A stretch of DNA of 42,023 nt. It comes from an uncultured Lactobacillus sp. (GTDB lineage Bacteria > Bacillota > Bacilli > Lactobacillales > Lactobacillaceae). Under the pieces are notes generated by a model that saw only the letters and a program-made list of their open reading frames with translations, was not told the DNA's origin and did no database searches. This document shows, one piece after another, positions 18,357-26,857 of this stretch. The position numbers and the translations under genes are program-made. The DNA is taken from positions 1-42,023 of the forward strand of contig CALFSK010000047.1 in assembly GCA_937916845.1 (NCBI GenBank), given 5' to 3'. Each line of letters opens with the position of its first letter. The first letter of the stretch is position 1.

Positions 18357-19013
18357 ATGACGAAATATTGGCACCGCCGCGATACTGCGATGCTGGGCCT
18401 ATTCGCCCTCTGGCTCTACTGGGTCTTTGCCGTCTGGTCACAAGCCACTTGGATCCATCACTTTGACCGCGGCGTCGCCCTTAGCCTGCACCACACACCC
18501 GCTTGGTTTCAGTCCGCTATGCTGACTTACACCCTGTTCGGCAATCCCCACAGTATGACCATTATTATCGTGATTGTGACCCTTTTACTTGTTGTCCTTA
18601 GACAAAGCAAGGGTGCCGTCTTCTTTGTTTTCAACGCGGGACTGCTCGCAGCTTATGGGAATTATTTTATTAAACAAATTATCCAACGACCACGGCCAAC
18701 CGCGTGGCGCTTAACTAACATCGGTGGGTTCAGCTTCCCGAGTGGTCACGCAACGACCACCACGGTTTTAATCGGTAGCCTACTCGTCTTAGCCTATGAT
18801 TTAATCCAAAATCCAACGTTAAAACGCTGGTTATTGGGATTAGGGCTCTTACTAATCGGGTTGATGCTCGTCAGCCGTGTCATCGTGGGCGTCCACTACC
18901 CTAGCGACGTACTGGGTGGCGCCGTACTCGGGAGCCTGCTCCTATACGTCAGCACCCGCCTAACTACCGGGCACCGAACCGGTAACTTTCACTTTAAGCG
19001 GCACTCGTCGTAA
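18357..19013 (+). CDS. PAP2-family membrane phosphatase
   Basis: 218 residues with about five or six membrane helices. The three lipid-phosphatase motifs are complete: KQIIQRPRP (near 104), FSFPSGHATTT (near 125) and SRVIVGVHYPSDVLGG (near 181) with its catalytic histidine. Such enzymes dephosphorylate phosphatidic acid, phosphatidylglycerol phosphate or undecaprenyl diphosphate on the outer face of the membrane. Which lipid is used here is not decided by the motifs. The ATG follows CGGAGGTAACTGA. A methyltransferase gene starts 30 bases downstream, probably in the same transcript. Confidence 0.9.
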   Translation: MTKYWHRRDTAMLGLFALWLYWVFAVWSQATWIHHFDRGVALSLHHTPAWFQSAMLTYTLFGNPHSMTIIIVIVTLLLVVLRQSKGAVFFVFNAGLLAAYGNYFIKQIIQRPRPTAWRLTNIGGFSFPSGHATTTTVLIGSLLVLAYDLIQNPTLKRWLLGLGLLLIGLMLVSRVIVGVHYPSDVLGGAVLGSLLLYVSTRLTTGHRTGNFHFKRHSS

Positions 19014-19042
19014 CTTAGTTCATTTTTTGGGAGGGATTCACT

Positions 19043-19609
19043 ATCCAACTCAGTTCTGCTCTAACCTATAGTCATACACTAATCAACCAAACCGTTAATC
19101 CGGGCGACATCGCTGTTGATGCCACCGTTGGCAACGGCCATGACACCACTTACTTAGCTAAACTCGTTGGTCCCAGCGGCCACGTTTACGGGTTCGATAT
19201 TCAAGCTGCGGCCATCGAAGCTACTACCAGCGCACTCGCTGCGGAAAAGCTGACGCATCAAGTCACCTTGACTCACACGGGTCACGAAAACTTGGCCAAA
19301 GTGCTCCCCACAGAAGCCAAGGTCAAATGTGCCATCTTTAACCTTGGTTACTTGCCTGGGGGCGACAAATCGGTGGTCACCCGAGCCTCGACCACGCTGA
19401 CCGCCGTTAAGGCATTAGAAGGGCGTCTAGCGACCAATGGTTTAATCATTTTGCTCGTTTATACCGGTCACCCCGGCGGTCAAAGCGAAGCCAACCAGTT
19501 GATGCAACACGTAACTGAACTTGATCAGCACCAATTCCAAGTCTTACAGTACGGCTTTCTCAATCAGATTCACACCCCACCGTATTTGATTGCCATTCAA
19601 AAAAGATAG
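19043..19609 (+). CDS. YtqB-like SAM-dependent methyltransferase with a non-standard start
   Basis: About 188 residues if started at ATC 19043. It is a class I methyltransferase of the YtqB family (putative rRNA methylases). It has motif I DATVGNGHDTTYLAKLVG (about 23-40), VYGFDIQ (about 46) and the family signature FNLGYLPGGDKSVVTR (about 98). The frame is open from 19019, yet no in-frame ATG, GTG or TTG occurs before TTG at 19268, which would delete motif I. A GGGAGGG ribosome site (19030-19035) lies seven bases before ATC-CAA-CTC, where a homologue would be expected to read ATG-CAA-CTC. So either AUC initiates at low efficiency or the gene has lost its start in this strain. A strong terminator follows. 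Confidence 0.8.
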   Translation: MQLSSALTYSHTLINQTVNPGDIAVDATVGNGHDTTYLAKLVGPSGHVYGFDIQAAAIEATTSALAAEKLTHQVTLTHTGHENLAKVLPTEAKVKCAIFNLGYLPGGDKSVVTRASTTLTAVKALEGRLATNGLIILLVYTGHPGGQSEANQLMQHVTELDQHQFQVLQYGFLNQIHTPPYLIAIQKR

Positions 19610-19617
19610 TTCCAACT

Positions 19618-19661
19618 AAAATAAGCGCTTCACCCTAAATTTAGAGTGGAACGCTTATTTT
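19618..19661 (+). terminator. Terminator after the YtqB-like gene
   Basis: AAAATAAGCG pairs with CGCTTATTTT, with inner TTC-CACCCT/AGAGTGGAA pairing around a short loop. It is nearly symmetric and may act in both directions. Confidence 0.85.
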
Positions 19662-19740
19662 GTACTAATTTTAAATTTAGATTTGAAATTTTTGGTGCCA
19701 ACACTCAAGCTAATAAAATTAGTCATCTATGAATTAATCC

Positions 19741-19823
19741 GGCTGGCACTGACGACATGCGGTCATGGGACCGGATCTAGCCTGAGCAGTCTAGCCCCTC
19801 GCAATCGATGCCATCAGCGCCAA
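19741..19823 (-). repeat. Composite repeat, unit A, copy 3 (internal deletion)
   Basis: About 83 bp instead of 170. The outer arms (GGCACTGACG/ATGCCATCAGCGCC) and the CTAG/CTAG hairpin with its CCTGAG loop remain. The two other hairpins are missing. Confidence 0.8.
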
Positions 19824-19873
19824 TCCCCGAACCTCCGAATATCCAACCAAAATAACGATAACAAGGTTATTTT

Positions 19874-20045
19874 AGCGAAGTCAGGTAGGATTGGTGTGCT
19901 GTGTCGGCAAGATTGGCGGGTGCACTTTGCGCTAATCTTGCGGGGCGCTTCAAAGACGTGGTCTGTCGGCTTTGAAGCGAGGTTCCAGACCGCACTTTGG
20001 CTGGGACCGTCCCCCATAGCACACCGGTTCTGCCTGACGAAGCGG
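19874..20045 (-). repeat. Composite repeat, unit B, copy 3
   Basis: 21-base arms (19880-19900 and 20019-20039) pair throughout on the plus-strand RNA if four G-U pairs are allowed. Inside are GGTTCCAG/CTGGGACC, GCGCTTCAAAG/CTTTGAAGCG and CAAGATTGGCG/CGCTAATCTTG hairpins. Opposite orientation to copies 1, 2 and 5. Confidence 0.92.
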
Positions 20046-20125
20046 CTAATAACAATGACTACCGTTTCAGTATTGAAAGCAACTTCAAGTCTTAGCTTTT
20101 TTAATTTAAATCACTAATTAACAAG

Positions 20126-21634
20126 CTAAAATTCATGCTTGCTTTTGTTCAATTTCTCAGCGTGCTGTGCCGCCGTCAATTGTGGGCCGCGGTCCATGGC
20201 GTTGACGATGAAGGCTAAAATCACGAGGACTAACCCGATCCAATAGACCCAGTGGAGTCCGGTATAAAGAATACCGTGCAAGGTTGGCAATAAGTCTTTA
20301 GGCAAGCTAGTTGCCGTTTTCGGATTGATCAACTTGTTCATCATTGCCATGTTAGTGCCACTATGTTGCGCAATTCCTTGGTTCATCCCAACGTTAAGCG
20401 CAATCCCAAAGATAGAGATCATCAACGTTTGCCCAATGGTTCGGCTCAACGTATTAAACGAAGTTGCGACCCCAACGTTGTCCGCTGACACTAGGTGTTG
20501 TGACGTGACCGTGGTTGCCGTAATGGTAATCCCAAAACCGATCCCGCCGATTGCGGTGATCAAGAAGAACCAGAGGAACGGCGTGCTGACTGGTAATAGT
20601 GCCAAGCAAACACTCGTGACCAGAATAAAGCACAAACTTAAAAAGAGAATCCGGCGCGGGGCCCACTTTGCAAGTAGCCGGCCCGTTACAAATGAGCCGA
20701 CGATCCACATCAGTGAGCTTGGCGTTACGGCAAATCCGGCTAACGAAGCGGGAACGCCTAAAATTCCTTGCGTCCACGTTGGAATGTAGACTTCCACCGC
20801 CATTAGAAAACCGCTGACTAAGGCTGCCACGGCGTTTTGAATCACAAACGTGTGGTTTTTAAATAATTCCATAGAAATGACGGGTTCATCGGTCCGCTGC
20901 TCACGGCGAATGAACAGCCATAAGCTGAGTGCACTCACAACCCACGCAATAATAACGGTTCCCCAACTAATCGTGGCGTTCCCAAGTAGTTGGAAACTAA
21001 GCATGAGGCCGAGTAAAAATAGCATCAGCCAAAAACTGCCCAAATAGTCGACCTTAACGTGATTATGGCGTTTCGGTTCGCGTAAATAAAATTGAAATAA
21101 GAATAGCGTGATTAAGCCAACCGGCACGTTGATAAAGAAGATCCAGTGCCAGCTCAATTTATCAACAATCAGTCCCCCAATTAACGGGGCCAACACGGAG
21201 GCAATCCCCCACGCGGAACTGTTGAAGCCCAGGACCTTCGCCCGACGTTCAAACGAATAGATGTCGGCAATGATGGTCATCGAAACTGGCATCAAAGCGC
21301 CGGCACCAATCCCTTGAATGGCGCGCCAGAAAATCAATACCGGCATTGAATCGGATAAGCCACTCATCATGGACCCGATAATAAAAATAATCAAACCGGC
21401 CTGCATCACTGGCTTACGCCCAACAAGGTCCGTTAGTTTCCCATAAATTGGTGTCATCATGGCATTCGTCAACAAATAAATGGAGAATACCCAGTTCATT
21501 AAGGCGACCCCGTGCAGGTCACCGACAATCGTTGGTAGCGCGGTCGAAACAATGGTTCCTTCAATCGCACTCATAAACGTTGCCACGTAGATAGCAATCG
21601 TCACTGCTACGACGTTAGTTTTACGTTGTTGCAT
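20126..21634 (-). CDS. DHA2-family (14-helix) multidrug efflux transporter
   Basis: 502 residues with about 14 hydrophobic segments. It has the antiporter motif A (YGKLTDLVGRKP, near 65), the aspartate-containing first helix region typical of EmrB/QacA, and motif C (SSAWGIASVLAPLIGG, near 140-155) with its glycine-proline pattern. It would export drugs or toxic compounds in exchange for protons; the substrate is unknown. The ATG follows GAAGGGGTATTAAAAC. No regulator or membrane-fusion partner is adjacent. No intrinsic terminator is seen between the stop and the composite repeat at 20045. Confidence 0.9.
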   Translation of the reverse strand: MQQRKTNVVAVTIAIYVATFMSAIEGTIVSTALPTIVGDLHGVALMNWVFSIYLLTNAMMTPIYGKLTDLVGRKPVMQAGLIIFIIGSMMSGLSDSMPVLIFWRAIQGIGAGALMPVSMTIIADIYSFERRAKVLGFNSSAWGIASVLAPLIGGLIVDKLSWHWIFFINVPVGLITLFLFQFYLREPKRHNHVKVDYLGSFWLMLFLLGLMLSFQLLGNATISWGTVIIAWVVSALSLWLFIRREQRTDEPVISMELFKNHTFVIQNAVAALVSGFLMAVEVYIPTWTQGILGVPASLAGFAVTPSSLMWIVGSFVTGRLLAKWAPRRILFLSLCFILVTSVCLALLPVSTPFLWFFLITAIGGIGFGITITATTVTSQHLVSADNVGVATSFNTLSRTIGQTLMISIFGIALNVGMNQGIAQHSGTNMAMMNKLINPKTATSLPKDLLPTLHGILYTGLHWVYWIGLVLVILAFIVNAMDRGPQLTAAQHAEKLNKSKHEF

Positions 21635-21676
21635 GTTTTAATACCCCTTCACTCTCAAAACTCTTCTTCTAAAACT

Positions 21677-21706
21677 TTCTAACCGCGGCCATCACCCCTT
21701 GGTCAA
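21677..21706 (-). promoter_or_regulatory. Candidate promoter of the DHA2 transporter
   Basis: On the minus strand TTGACC is followed after 18 bases by TTAGAA, about 45 bases before the ATG. Confidence 0.45.
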
Positions 21707-21722
21707 CCCTACTTTTGCCCGC

Positions 21723-21756
21723 AAAAAAAGCGACCCCATGTAAAGAGGTCGCTTTT
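21723..21756 (-). terminator. metK terminator
   Basis: On the minus strand AAAAGCGACC pairs with GGTCGCTTTT around a ten-base loop, with seven T. Confidence 0.9.
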
Positions 21757-21804
21757 AGCGTCGAGTACCTACAGACCGTAACGATCCGTAGCGCTCGTTA
21801 CTGT

Positions 21805-22995
21805 TTATTTATTAAATTCAGCTTTTAAGGCGTCGACCTTATCCGTGTGTTCCCACGGCAAGTCGATGTCAGTCCGACCAAAGTGACCGTAAGCGGCCGT
21901 TTGGCGATAAATTGGACGTTGTAAGTCCAACATCTTGATGATCCCAGCTGGACGTAAGTCAAAGTGCTTACGGATGGCACCGATTAAGGCATCATCACTG
22001 ACTTTCCCAGTACCGGCCGTATCAACGGCGATTGAAACGGGTTGTGCAACCCCAATCGCATAGGCTAATTGGACTTCAACCTGGTCAGCTAAACCAGCCG
22101 CAACGATGTTTTTGGCAATGTAGCGGGCAGCGTAACTAGCTGAACGGTCAACCTTAGTGGCATCCTTACCAGAGAAGGCACCACCACCATGATGGGCAAA
22201 ACCACCGTAAGTATCCACAATGATCTTCCGACCCGTTAAACCAGCATCCCCTTGAGGACCACCGATAACGAAACGGCCGGTTGGGTTAACCAAATAACGC
22301 GTCTGATCATCTAACAAGTCCTTAGGCAACACGGCCTTGATGACTTGGTCAATAACCGTTTGGCGAATTTCATCCAGTTCAACATCGGGGTCGTGCTGCG
22401 TCGATAAGACGACGGTGTCGATCCGTTGTGGTTGGTTTTGTTCGTCATATTCAACTGTAACTTGGGCCTTAGCATCCGGACGCAACCATTTGATGGTGCC
22501 GTTCTTCCGCAATTCCGCAATCTTACGCATTAAGCGGTGGCTCAATGCGATTGGTAGTGGCATTAGTTCAGGAGTTTCGTTAATGGCATAACCAAACATC
22601 ATCCCCTGATCCCCAGCACCAATTTGGTCCAGTAGGTCAGCATCACCCGTCCGCGTTTCCAAAGAGTCGTCGACCCCTTGCGCGATATCCGGTGATTGTT
22701 CATCCAAAGAAACGAGGACGGCACAGTTGTCACCGTCAAAGCCGTATTGACCATCAACGTAGCCAATCGACTTGATCGTGTCACGCACGACCTTTTGAAT
22801 ATCAACGTAGGCCTTGGTCGAAACTTCACCAAAAACCAACACTAACCCAGTAGTCACTGAAGTTTCAACGGCTACCCGTGCTTGTGGGTCTTGTTCCAAC
22901 ATTGCATCTAGGATGGCGTCACTGATTTGGTCCGCGATTTTATCGGGATGGCCTTCAGAAACGGATTCCGATGTAAATAAATGTCTTTCACTCAT
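21805..22995 (-). CDS. metK: S-adenosylmethionine synthetase
   Basis: 396 residues. The N-terminal [21 protein letters not shown] (residues 6-26), the [12 protein letters not shown] motif (about 117-128) and the P-loop-like [17 protein letters not shown] (about 263-279) are all intact. It makes SAM from methionine and ATP. The start ATG lies about 12 bases after a GGGGGAA ribosome site that forms part of the S_MK-box riboswitch, so SAM would shut down translation. It lies in a neighbourhood of methionine-cycle genes with mmuM and a permease 1.3-3.7 kb away. Confidence 0.97.
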   Translation of the reverse strand: MSERHLFTSESVSEGHPDKIADQISDAILDAMLEQDPQARVAVETSVTTGLVLVFGEVSTKAYVDIQKVVRDTIKSIGYVDGQYGFDGDNCAVLVSLDEQSPDIAQGVDDSLETRTGDADLLDQIGAGDQGMMFGYAINETPELMPLPIALSHRLMRKIAELRKNGTIKWLRPDAKAQVTVEYDEQNQPQRIDTVVLSTQHDPDVELDEIRQTVIDQVIKAVLPKDLLDDQTRYLVNPTGRFVIGGPQGDAGLTGRKIIVDTYGGFAHHGGGAFSGKDATKVDRSASYAARYIAKNIVAAGLADQVEVQLAYAIGVAQPVSIAVDTAGTGKVSDDALIGAIRKHFDLRPAGIIKMLDLQRPIYRQTAAYGHFGRTDIDLPWEHTDKVDALKAEFNK

Positions 22996-23000
22996 TGTAA

Positions 23001-23083
23001 ATTCCCCCTTGATTAGTTCGGTTACAAGGCATCTAAGTCCGTTTAAATGGCTTCCAAATAAACAGACTTATCCTCTCGGGAAC
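23001..23083 (-). promoter_or_regulatory. S_MK-box (SAM-III) riboswitch of metK
   Basis: On the minus strand the leader reads GUUCCCGAGAGGAU, a variable hairpin (AAGUCUG/CGGACUU), AGAUGCCUUGUAACCGA, then AAGGGGGAAU just before the start codon. These blocks match the E. faecalis S_MK core as I recall it. The GGGGGA element is both ribosome site and pairing partner of UUCCC, so SAM binding hides the ribosome site. This is the translational form of control known for metK in Lactobacillales. Confidence 0.96.
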
Positions 23084-23091
23084 GGCTCATA

Positions 23092-23100
23092 ACTATATCA
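23092..23100 (-). promoter_or_regulatory. Extended -10 promoter for metK
   Basis: On the minus strand TGA-TATAGT is placed so that the transcript would start within a few bases of the riboswitch 5' end. Confidence 0.5.
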
Positions 23101-23144
23101 GACTATCACAATCCTTGTTTTTTTAAAAGAATCTTCCTAAAATA

Positions 23145-23173
23145 TTGACGGTTTTAACGGTGACCGTTAGGAT
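23145..23173 (+). promoter_or_regulatory. Promoter with spacer palindrome for the 23.2-kb membrane gene
   Basis: TTGACG, exactly 17 bases, TAGGAT. A perfect palindrome TAACGGT-G-ACCGTTA (23155-23169) fills most of the spacer and reaches into the -10 box. Its place is that of a repressor operator. Confidence 0.65.
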
Positions 23174-23207
23174 TAAAACATTACTTCTATTAGAAAGATG
23201 TTGAGCT

Positions 23208-23927
23208 ATGATACGAATTGGAAAGCTTAAACTTAAACGTGATTACGTTCATTTAGCCGTTTTCACTATTTTACAAAGCATCATTAGCTGGTGGGCCGCT
23301 TTAGATTACGGTCGTTCATTTCAAACGGCGGAATTTTCAGCCGCTCAACTGCCCTTAATTGGGTATACATTAGCCGTGTCCGCCGCCATTTTTATTGTCC
23401 TAGACCAACGAATTCCGGCGCAATGGAGTCTGATTGCCATTGGCACCTCAGTGGCCTTCGCCTTCACGAACATCATTGCCCGCGAATCCGAGTTATTGTA
23501 CCTGTTGCTCACTTGTAGCGTCTGGTTATTCGTCATGGCCGTACCCCGTTTTGGAATGCAAAATTACTTTGGCCTCGTAGTCTTTAGTATCATCATGACC
23601 TTTACGATTCCAGTTGCGGTCTTCAACTTACAAAACAACTACTTGTCGACGACCTTCTTATGGAAACTGGCCCCACTATTTACTAGTTACGTATTTTTAT
23701 ACGTTCCCAGTTTTAGTCACCAGCGCCAAATCAACCAGTTAGTTTCGGCAATTACCGGTGCACTTCTGGTCATTACCATCTTTTTACAACCGCTCACTTG
23801 GCAAACCATTACCGCCATTGTTATCGTGATTGCCACTTGGTTCAGTCAACAGTCGTTTGGTCGGACTCGCTGGCACTTGATGGTCAATGCAGCGATTCAA
23901 GTCGTTTTAATGTTCTTACTCTATTAA
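23208..23927 (+). CDS. Uncharacterised polytopic membrane protein
   Basis: 239 residues with about seven hydrophobic segments (roughly 15-35, 48-65, 72-90, 95-112, 118-140, 150-170, 178-235) separated by short polar loops. The N-terminus is basic (IGKLKLKRDYVH). I do not recognise a catalytic or transport motif. The ATG is preceded by a modest GAAAGATG site. It is monocistronic, between a promoter carrying a palindrome and a very strong terminator. The metK gene is divergent across a gap of about 210 bases, but a functional link is not shown. Confidence 0.75.
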   Translation: MIRIGKLKLKRDYVHLAVFTILQSIISWWAALDYGRSFQTAEFSAAQLPLIGYTLAVSAAIFIVLDQRIPAQWSLIAIGTSVAFAFTNIIARESELLYLLLTCSVWLFVMAVPRFGMQNYFGLVVFSIIMTFTIPVAVFNLQNNYLSTTFLWKLAPLFTSYVFLYVPSFSHQRQINQLVSAITGALLVITIFLQPLTWQTITAIVIVIATWFSQQSFGRTRWHLMVNAAIQVVLMFLLY

Positions 23928-23935
23928 ATCTATAC

Positions 23936-23988
23936 AAACAGGCGCTTAAAACCGGGATGGTTACCGATTTTAAGCGCCTGTTTTTTTT
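23936..23988 (+). terminator. Terminator of the 23.2-kb membrane gene
   Basis: AAACAGGCGCTTAAAA pairs perfectly with TTTTAAGCGCCTGTTT, followed by eight T in total. Very strong. Confidence 0.95.
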
Positions 23989-24118
23989 ATGGCTGAAGGT
24001 TGAAAGTTAAATTTGGAGATTGATTACTATTGTGTCAATATCTAGACTAATCTAAATTAGCTACCTGTGAGTAGTTATTCCGATTATCCGATAATAATAA
24101 CAATAGTAAAGCTAATCT

Positions 24119-24268
24119 AGCGAAGGCGGACAGAATTGATGTGCTGTGTCGACTACCATTGCGGGGCGATTCAAAGACGTGGGCTGGCGGCTTTGAATCG
24201 AGGTCGCAGACCTCACTTCGGCTGCGACCGTCCCCCATAGCACATCGGTTCTGTCCGGCGAAGCGCCG
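24119..24268 (-). repeat. Composite repeat, unit B, copy 4
   Basis: About 150 bp. The arms (about 24125-24145 and 24240-24260) pair with two G-U pairs on the plus-strand RNA. The hairpins GGTCGCAG/CTGCGACC and GCGATTCAAAG/CTTTGAATCG are perfect. The third internal hairpin has been lost and is replaced by the short stretch GACTACCATTG. Confidence 0.9.
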
Positions 24269-24298
24269 AAATTTATCATTGATTCAAAAAATACTGAA

Positions 24299-24315
24299 CT
24301 ATCAGTGGCAACCGG
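24299..24315 (+). repeat. Remnant end of composite repeat unit A
   Basis: CTATCAGTGGCAACCGG is identical to the right terminus of unit A copy 2. It lies on the wrong side of unit B copy 4 and stops eight bases before the mmuM stop codon. Confidence 0.65.
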
Positions 24316-24323
24316 ACAAGGTT

Positions 24324-25250
24324 CTACTTAACAAGCCGTGCAATCGTTGCAATATCTTCTGGGGTCGTGCGGCAACAACCCCCGATAATTTGAGCACCAT
24401 TGGCGAGCCATTTTGGCACGTAACCATCGAACTGGTGGCTTCGGGCCGTTGGTTGCCACGTCTTTGTGATTGGATCGTACTCATCCCCTGAATTGGGATA
24501 GACAATCAGTGGAATATCGACCGCTGCACGTAAGGTTCCCAACGCTGGCGCAATGTTTTCTAGCGTCGTACAGTTGACCCCGACCGCTTCCACGTTCGGT
24601 TGTTGTGCGACCCACGCAGCGGCGTCAGCTAACGGTGTGCCGTCCCATAACGTCTGTGGGTCGGCAATACTGAAACTGACCCAGTAGTGTTGTTCGGGCC
24701 ATTTTTGATTGATCAGGCGAACCAGCGCTTGGACTTCATCCAATTTCGGCATGGTTTCTAAGGCTAATAAGTCAACGCCCACTTGGGTAATCAGTTCTAG
24801 CCGCTCACGGTGAAAGTCTTGGTAGCCGGCCTCATCCAACTGGTACTTACCGGTATATTCACTTCCGTCGGCCAAGTAAGCCCCGTATGAGCCGATACTG
24901 CCGGCAATCAGCGCTTGAAAATCAGGATGACTAGTTGCGTAATCGGTCCGCGCTTGTTTAGCAATGCTGACAGCATCTTGAATTAACTGCCGGGCGCGCG
25001 GTGCGGCGATGCCCGCCTGCACAAACGCCGGTACGCTAGCCTGGTAGGTGTTCGTAATCGTGATCCGAGCACCCGCGTCAAAGTAACTACGATGCACCGC
25101 TGCAATTGCCTCTGGATGATCAAGCATCGCCGTTGCCGACCACAGTGCGCTATCCGTTTGGACCCCACGCTTTTCTAGTTCAGTTGCCATTGCACCATCC
25201 AAAACGATGGGGCCTTGTTTTAATAGTTTCTTTACAGTTACAGCTTGCAT
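24324..25250 (-). CDS. mmuM: Homocysteine S-methyltransferase
   Basis: 308 residues. The three zinc-binding cysteines are present in VGVNC (about 223) and IIGGCCRTTP (about 290-299). The N-terminal LDGAMATELEKRG (about 17-29) and ITNTYQAS motifs are typical. It transfers a methyl group from S-methylmethionine (or SAM) to homocysteine, giving methionine. It is divergent from an amino-acid permease, as in the mmuPM arrangement of other bacteria. The ATG follows GAGAGGAAATC. No intrinsic terminator is visible after the stop; a composite repeat begins within ten bases. Confidence 0.94.
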   Translation of the reverse strand: MQAVTVKKLLKQGPIVLDGAMATELEKRGVQTDSALWSATAMLDHPEAIAAVHRSYFDAGARITITNTYQASVPAFVQAGIAAPRARQLIQDAVSIAKQARTDYATSHPDFQALIAGSIGSYGAYLADGSEYTGKYQLDEAGYQDFHRERLELITQVGVDLLALETMPKLDEVQALVRLINQKWPEQHYWVSFSIADPQTLWDGTPLADAAAWVAQQPNVEAVGVNCTTLENIAPALGTLRAAVDIPLIVYPNSGDEYDPITKTWQPTARSHQFDGYVPKWLANGAQIIGGCCRTTPEDIATIARLVK

Positions 25251-25280
25251 AAATGATTTCCTCTCTGCCTAGAAGTTATG

Positions 25281-25339
25281 TTATTCTAATAGCATTACTG
25301 ATTTCCTCATCTTATTCTAATACTTGCGTTCTTGCAAGT
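25281..25339. promoter_or_regulatory. Shared mmuM/permease control region
   Basis: TTATTCTAATA occurs twice as a direct repeat (25281 and 25312, 31 bases apart, about three helical turns). A palindrome ACTTGC-GTTCTT-GCAAGT (25322-25339) follows just before the permease ribosome site. On the minus strand the direct repeats read as TAGAAT, which could be -10 boxes for mmuM. No riboswitch or T-box is visible here. Confidence 0.45.
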
Positions 25340-25357
25340 AGGGAAGGCCGTTTTCAA

Positions 25358-26734
25358 ATGTCAAAACAAACTCACCTTAGTCGCCAGATGGAATCCCGGC
25401 ACGTCCTAATGATTTCGTTAGGCGGCGTCATCGGGACTGGCCTATTTCTCAGTTCCGGCTACACGATTCATCAGGCCGGACCAATTGGGACATTGCTTGC
25501 TTATACCATTGGGGCAATCATTGTGTACCTCGTCATGCTCTGTTTAGGTGAACTTGCCGTGGCAATGCCCTACACCGGGGCGTTTCACGTGTACGCTAAA
25601 AAGTACATTGGTCCCGGGACTGGTTTCACGGTAGCCATCCTTTACTGGTTGACCTGGACGATTGCACTCGGATCAGAATTCACCGCGGCCGGACTCATCA
25701 TGCAGCACTGGTTTCCCCACGTTGCCACTTGGCTGTGGAGTTTACTATTCATGGTCGTCATTTTCACGGTCAACGCCCTATCAGTCCGGTGGTTCGCCGA
25801 AACCGAGTTCTGGTTTTCGAGTATCAAAGTCTTTGCTATCATTGCGTTTATTATTCTCGGTGGCTTAGCCATCGTTGGCATCTTGCCACTCCATGGTCAC
25901 ACCACCGCCCCGTTGCTCACTAACTACACTAAAAACGGGTGGTTTCCTAACGGTTTTGGCGGCGTCTTTACGACCATGTTGACCGTTAACTTTGCCTTTT
26001 CGGGAACGGAACTAATCGGGATTACCGCCGGCGAGACCAAGGACCCGGCCCACACGATTCCCGCCGCAATTCACACGACCTTGTGGCGCCTGATCATCTT
26101 CTTTGTCGGCAGCATGTTCGTCATGGCAGCGTTGATACCTTATAAGCAGGCTGGCGTGACACAAAGTCCCTTCGTACTCGTCTTCAAGAAAATTGGGATT
26201 CCGTACGCCGCCGATATCATGAACTTTGTCGTGCTGACCGCCATTATGTCAGCCGCTAACTCGGGACTTTACGCTTCCACCCGGATGTTATGGTCTTTAG
26301 CTAACGAAGGCACCATCCCCGTGGTCTTTAAAAAGACGACTAAACGCGACGTTCCAATATTTGCCCTGATGGCTAGTATGATTGGTGGGATTTTAGCCTT
26401 ATTATCAAGCATCTACGCGGCCGGTTCCGTATACTTAGTCCTCGTTTCAATTTCAGGCTTAGCCGTTGTGCTCGTTTGGATGGCGATTGCCCTATCTGAA
26501 ATCAACTTTCGCAAAGCTTACGTTAAAAGCGGTCAGTCGCTGGATAAGTTGGCCTTTAAAACGCCCGGTTATCCGGTAGTTCCTTGGCTGGCCTTCATTT
26601 TAAGCGGCCTATCATGCTTGCTCATTTGGTTCGATCCTAATCAACGGATTGCGTTGTATTACACGCTTCCGTTTGTGGCCATCTGTTACGCCGGTTACTA
26701 TATCAACGAAAAAATCAAACGCGCTAAAAATTAA
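25358..26734 (+). CDS. mmuP: Amino-acid permease, probable S-methylmethionine transporter
   Basis: 458 residues with about 12 membrane helices, APC superfamily. The first helix carries [20 protein letters not shown] (about 17-36), the substrate-binding GxG motif. [12 protein letters not shown] (about 210) is typical of the AAT branch. The gene name rests on the divergent mmuM neighbour; the sequence alone shows only an amino-acid permease. The ATG at 25358 ([16 protein letters not shown]) follows AGGGAAGG. An ATG at 25253 would add a 35-residue hydrophobic extension unlike the family. A strong terminator follows. Confidence 0.85.
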   Translation: MSKQTHLSRQMESRHVLMISLGGVIGTGLFLSSGYTIHQAGPIGTLLAYTIGAIIVYLVMLCLGELAVAMPYTGAFHVYAKKYIGPGTGFTVAILYWLTWTIALGSEFTAAGLIMQHWFPHVATWLWSLLFMVVIFTVNALSVRWFAETEFWFSSIKVFAIIAFIILGGLAIVGILPLHGHTTAPLLTNYTKNGWFPNGFGGVFTTMLTVNFAFSGTELIGITAGETKDPAHTIPAAIHTTLWRLIIFFVGSMFVMAALIPYKQAGVTQSPFVLVFKKIGIPYAADIMNFVVLTAIMSAANSGLYASTRMLWSLANEGTIPVVFKKTTKRDVPIFALMASMIGGILALLSSIYAAGSVYLVLVSISGLAVVLVWMAIALSEINFRKAYVKSGQSLDKLAFKTPGYPVVPWLAFILSGLSCLLIWFDPNQRIALYYTLPFVAICYAGYYINEKIKRAKN

Positions 26735-26745
26735 GTCTTAATATC

Positions 26746-26803
26746 AAACTCATGGTACGACAATACTTTCAATCATTGAAAGCCTGTCGGGCCATGAGTT
26801 TTT
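26746..26803 (+). terminator. Permease terminator
   Basis: AAACTCATGG pairs with CCATGAGTTT. An inner CGACA/TGTCG stem and a CTTTCAAT/ATTGAAAG stem extend it. Five T follow. Confidence 0.92.
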
Positions 26804-26857
26804 ATATTAGGTGTTTTTAATTCAGTTATCACTCGATAACGCTGCTAAACAAGCGTT

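Noticed and set aside
24324..25357. Riboswitch or T-box control of mmuM or the permease
   Set aside because: The 107-base gap has no T-box core, no S_MK blocks and no terminator hairpin.
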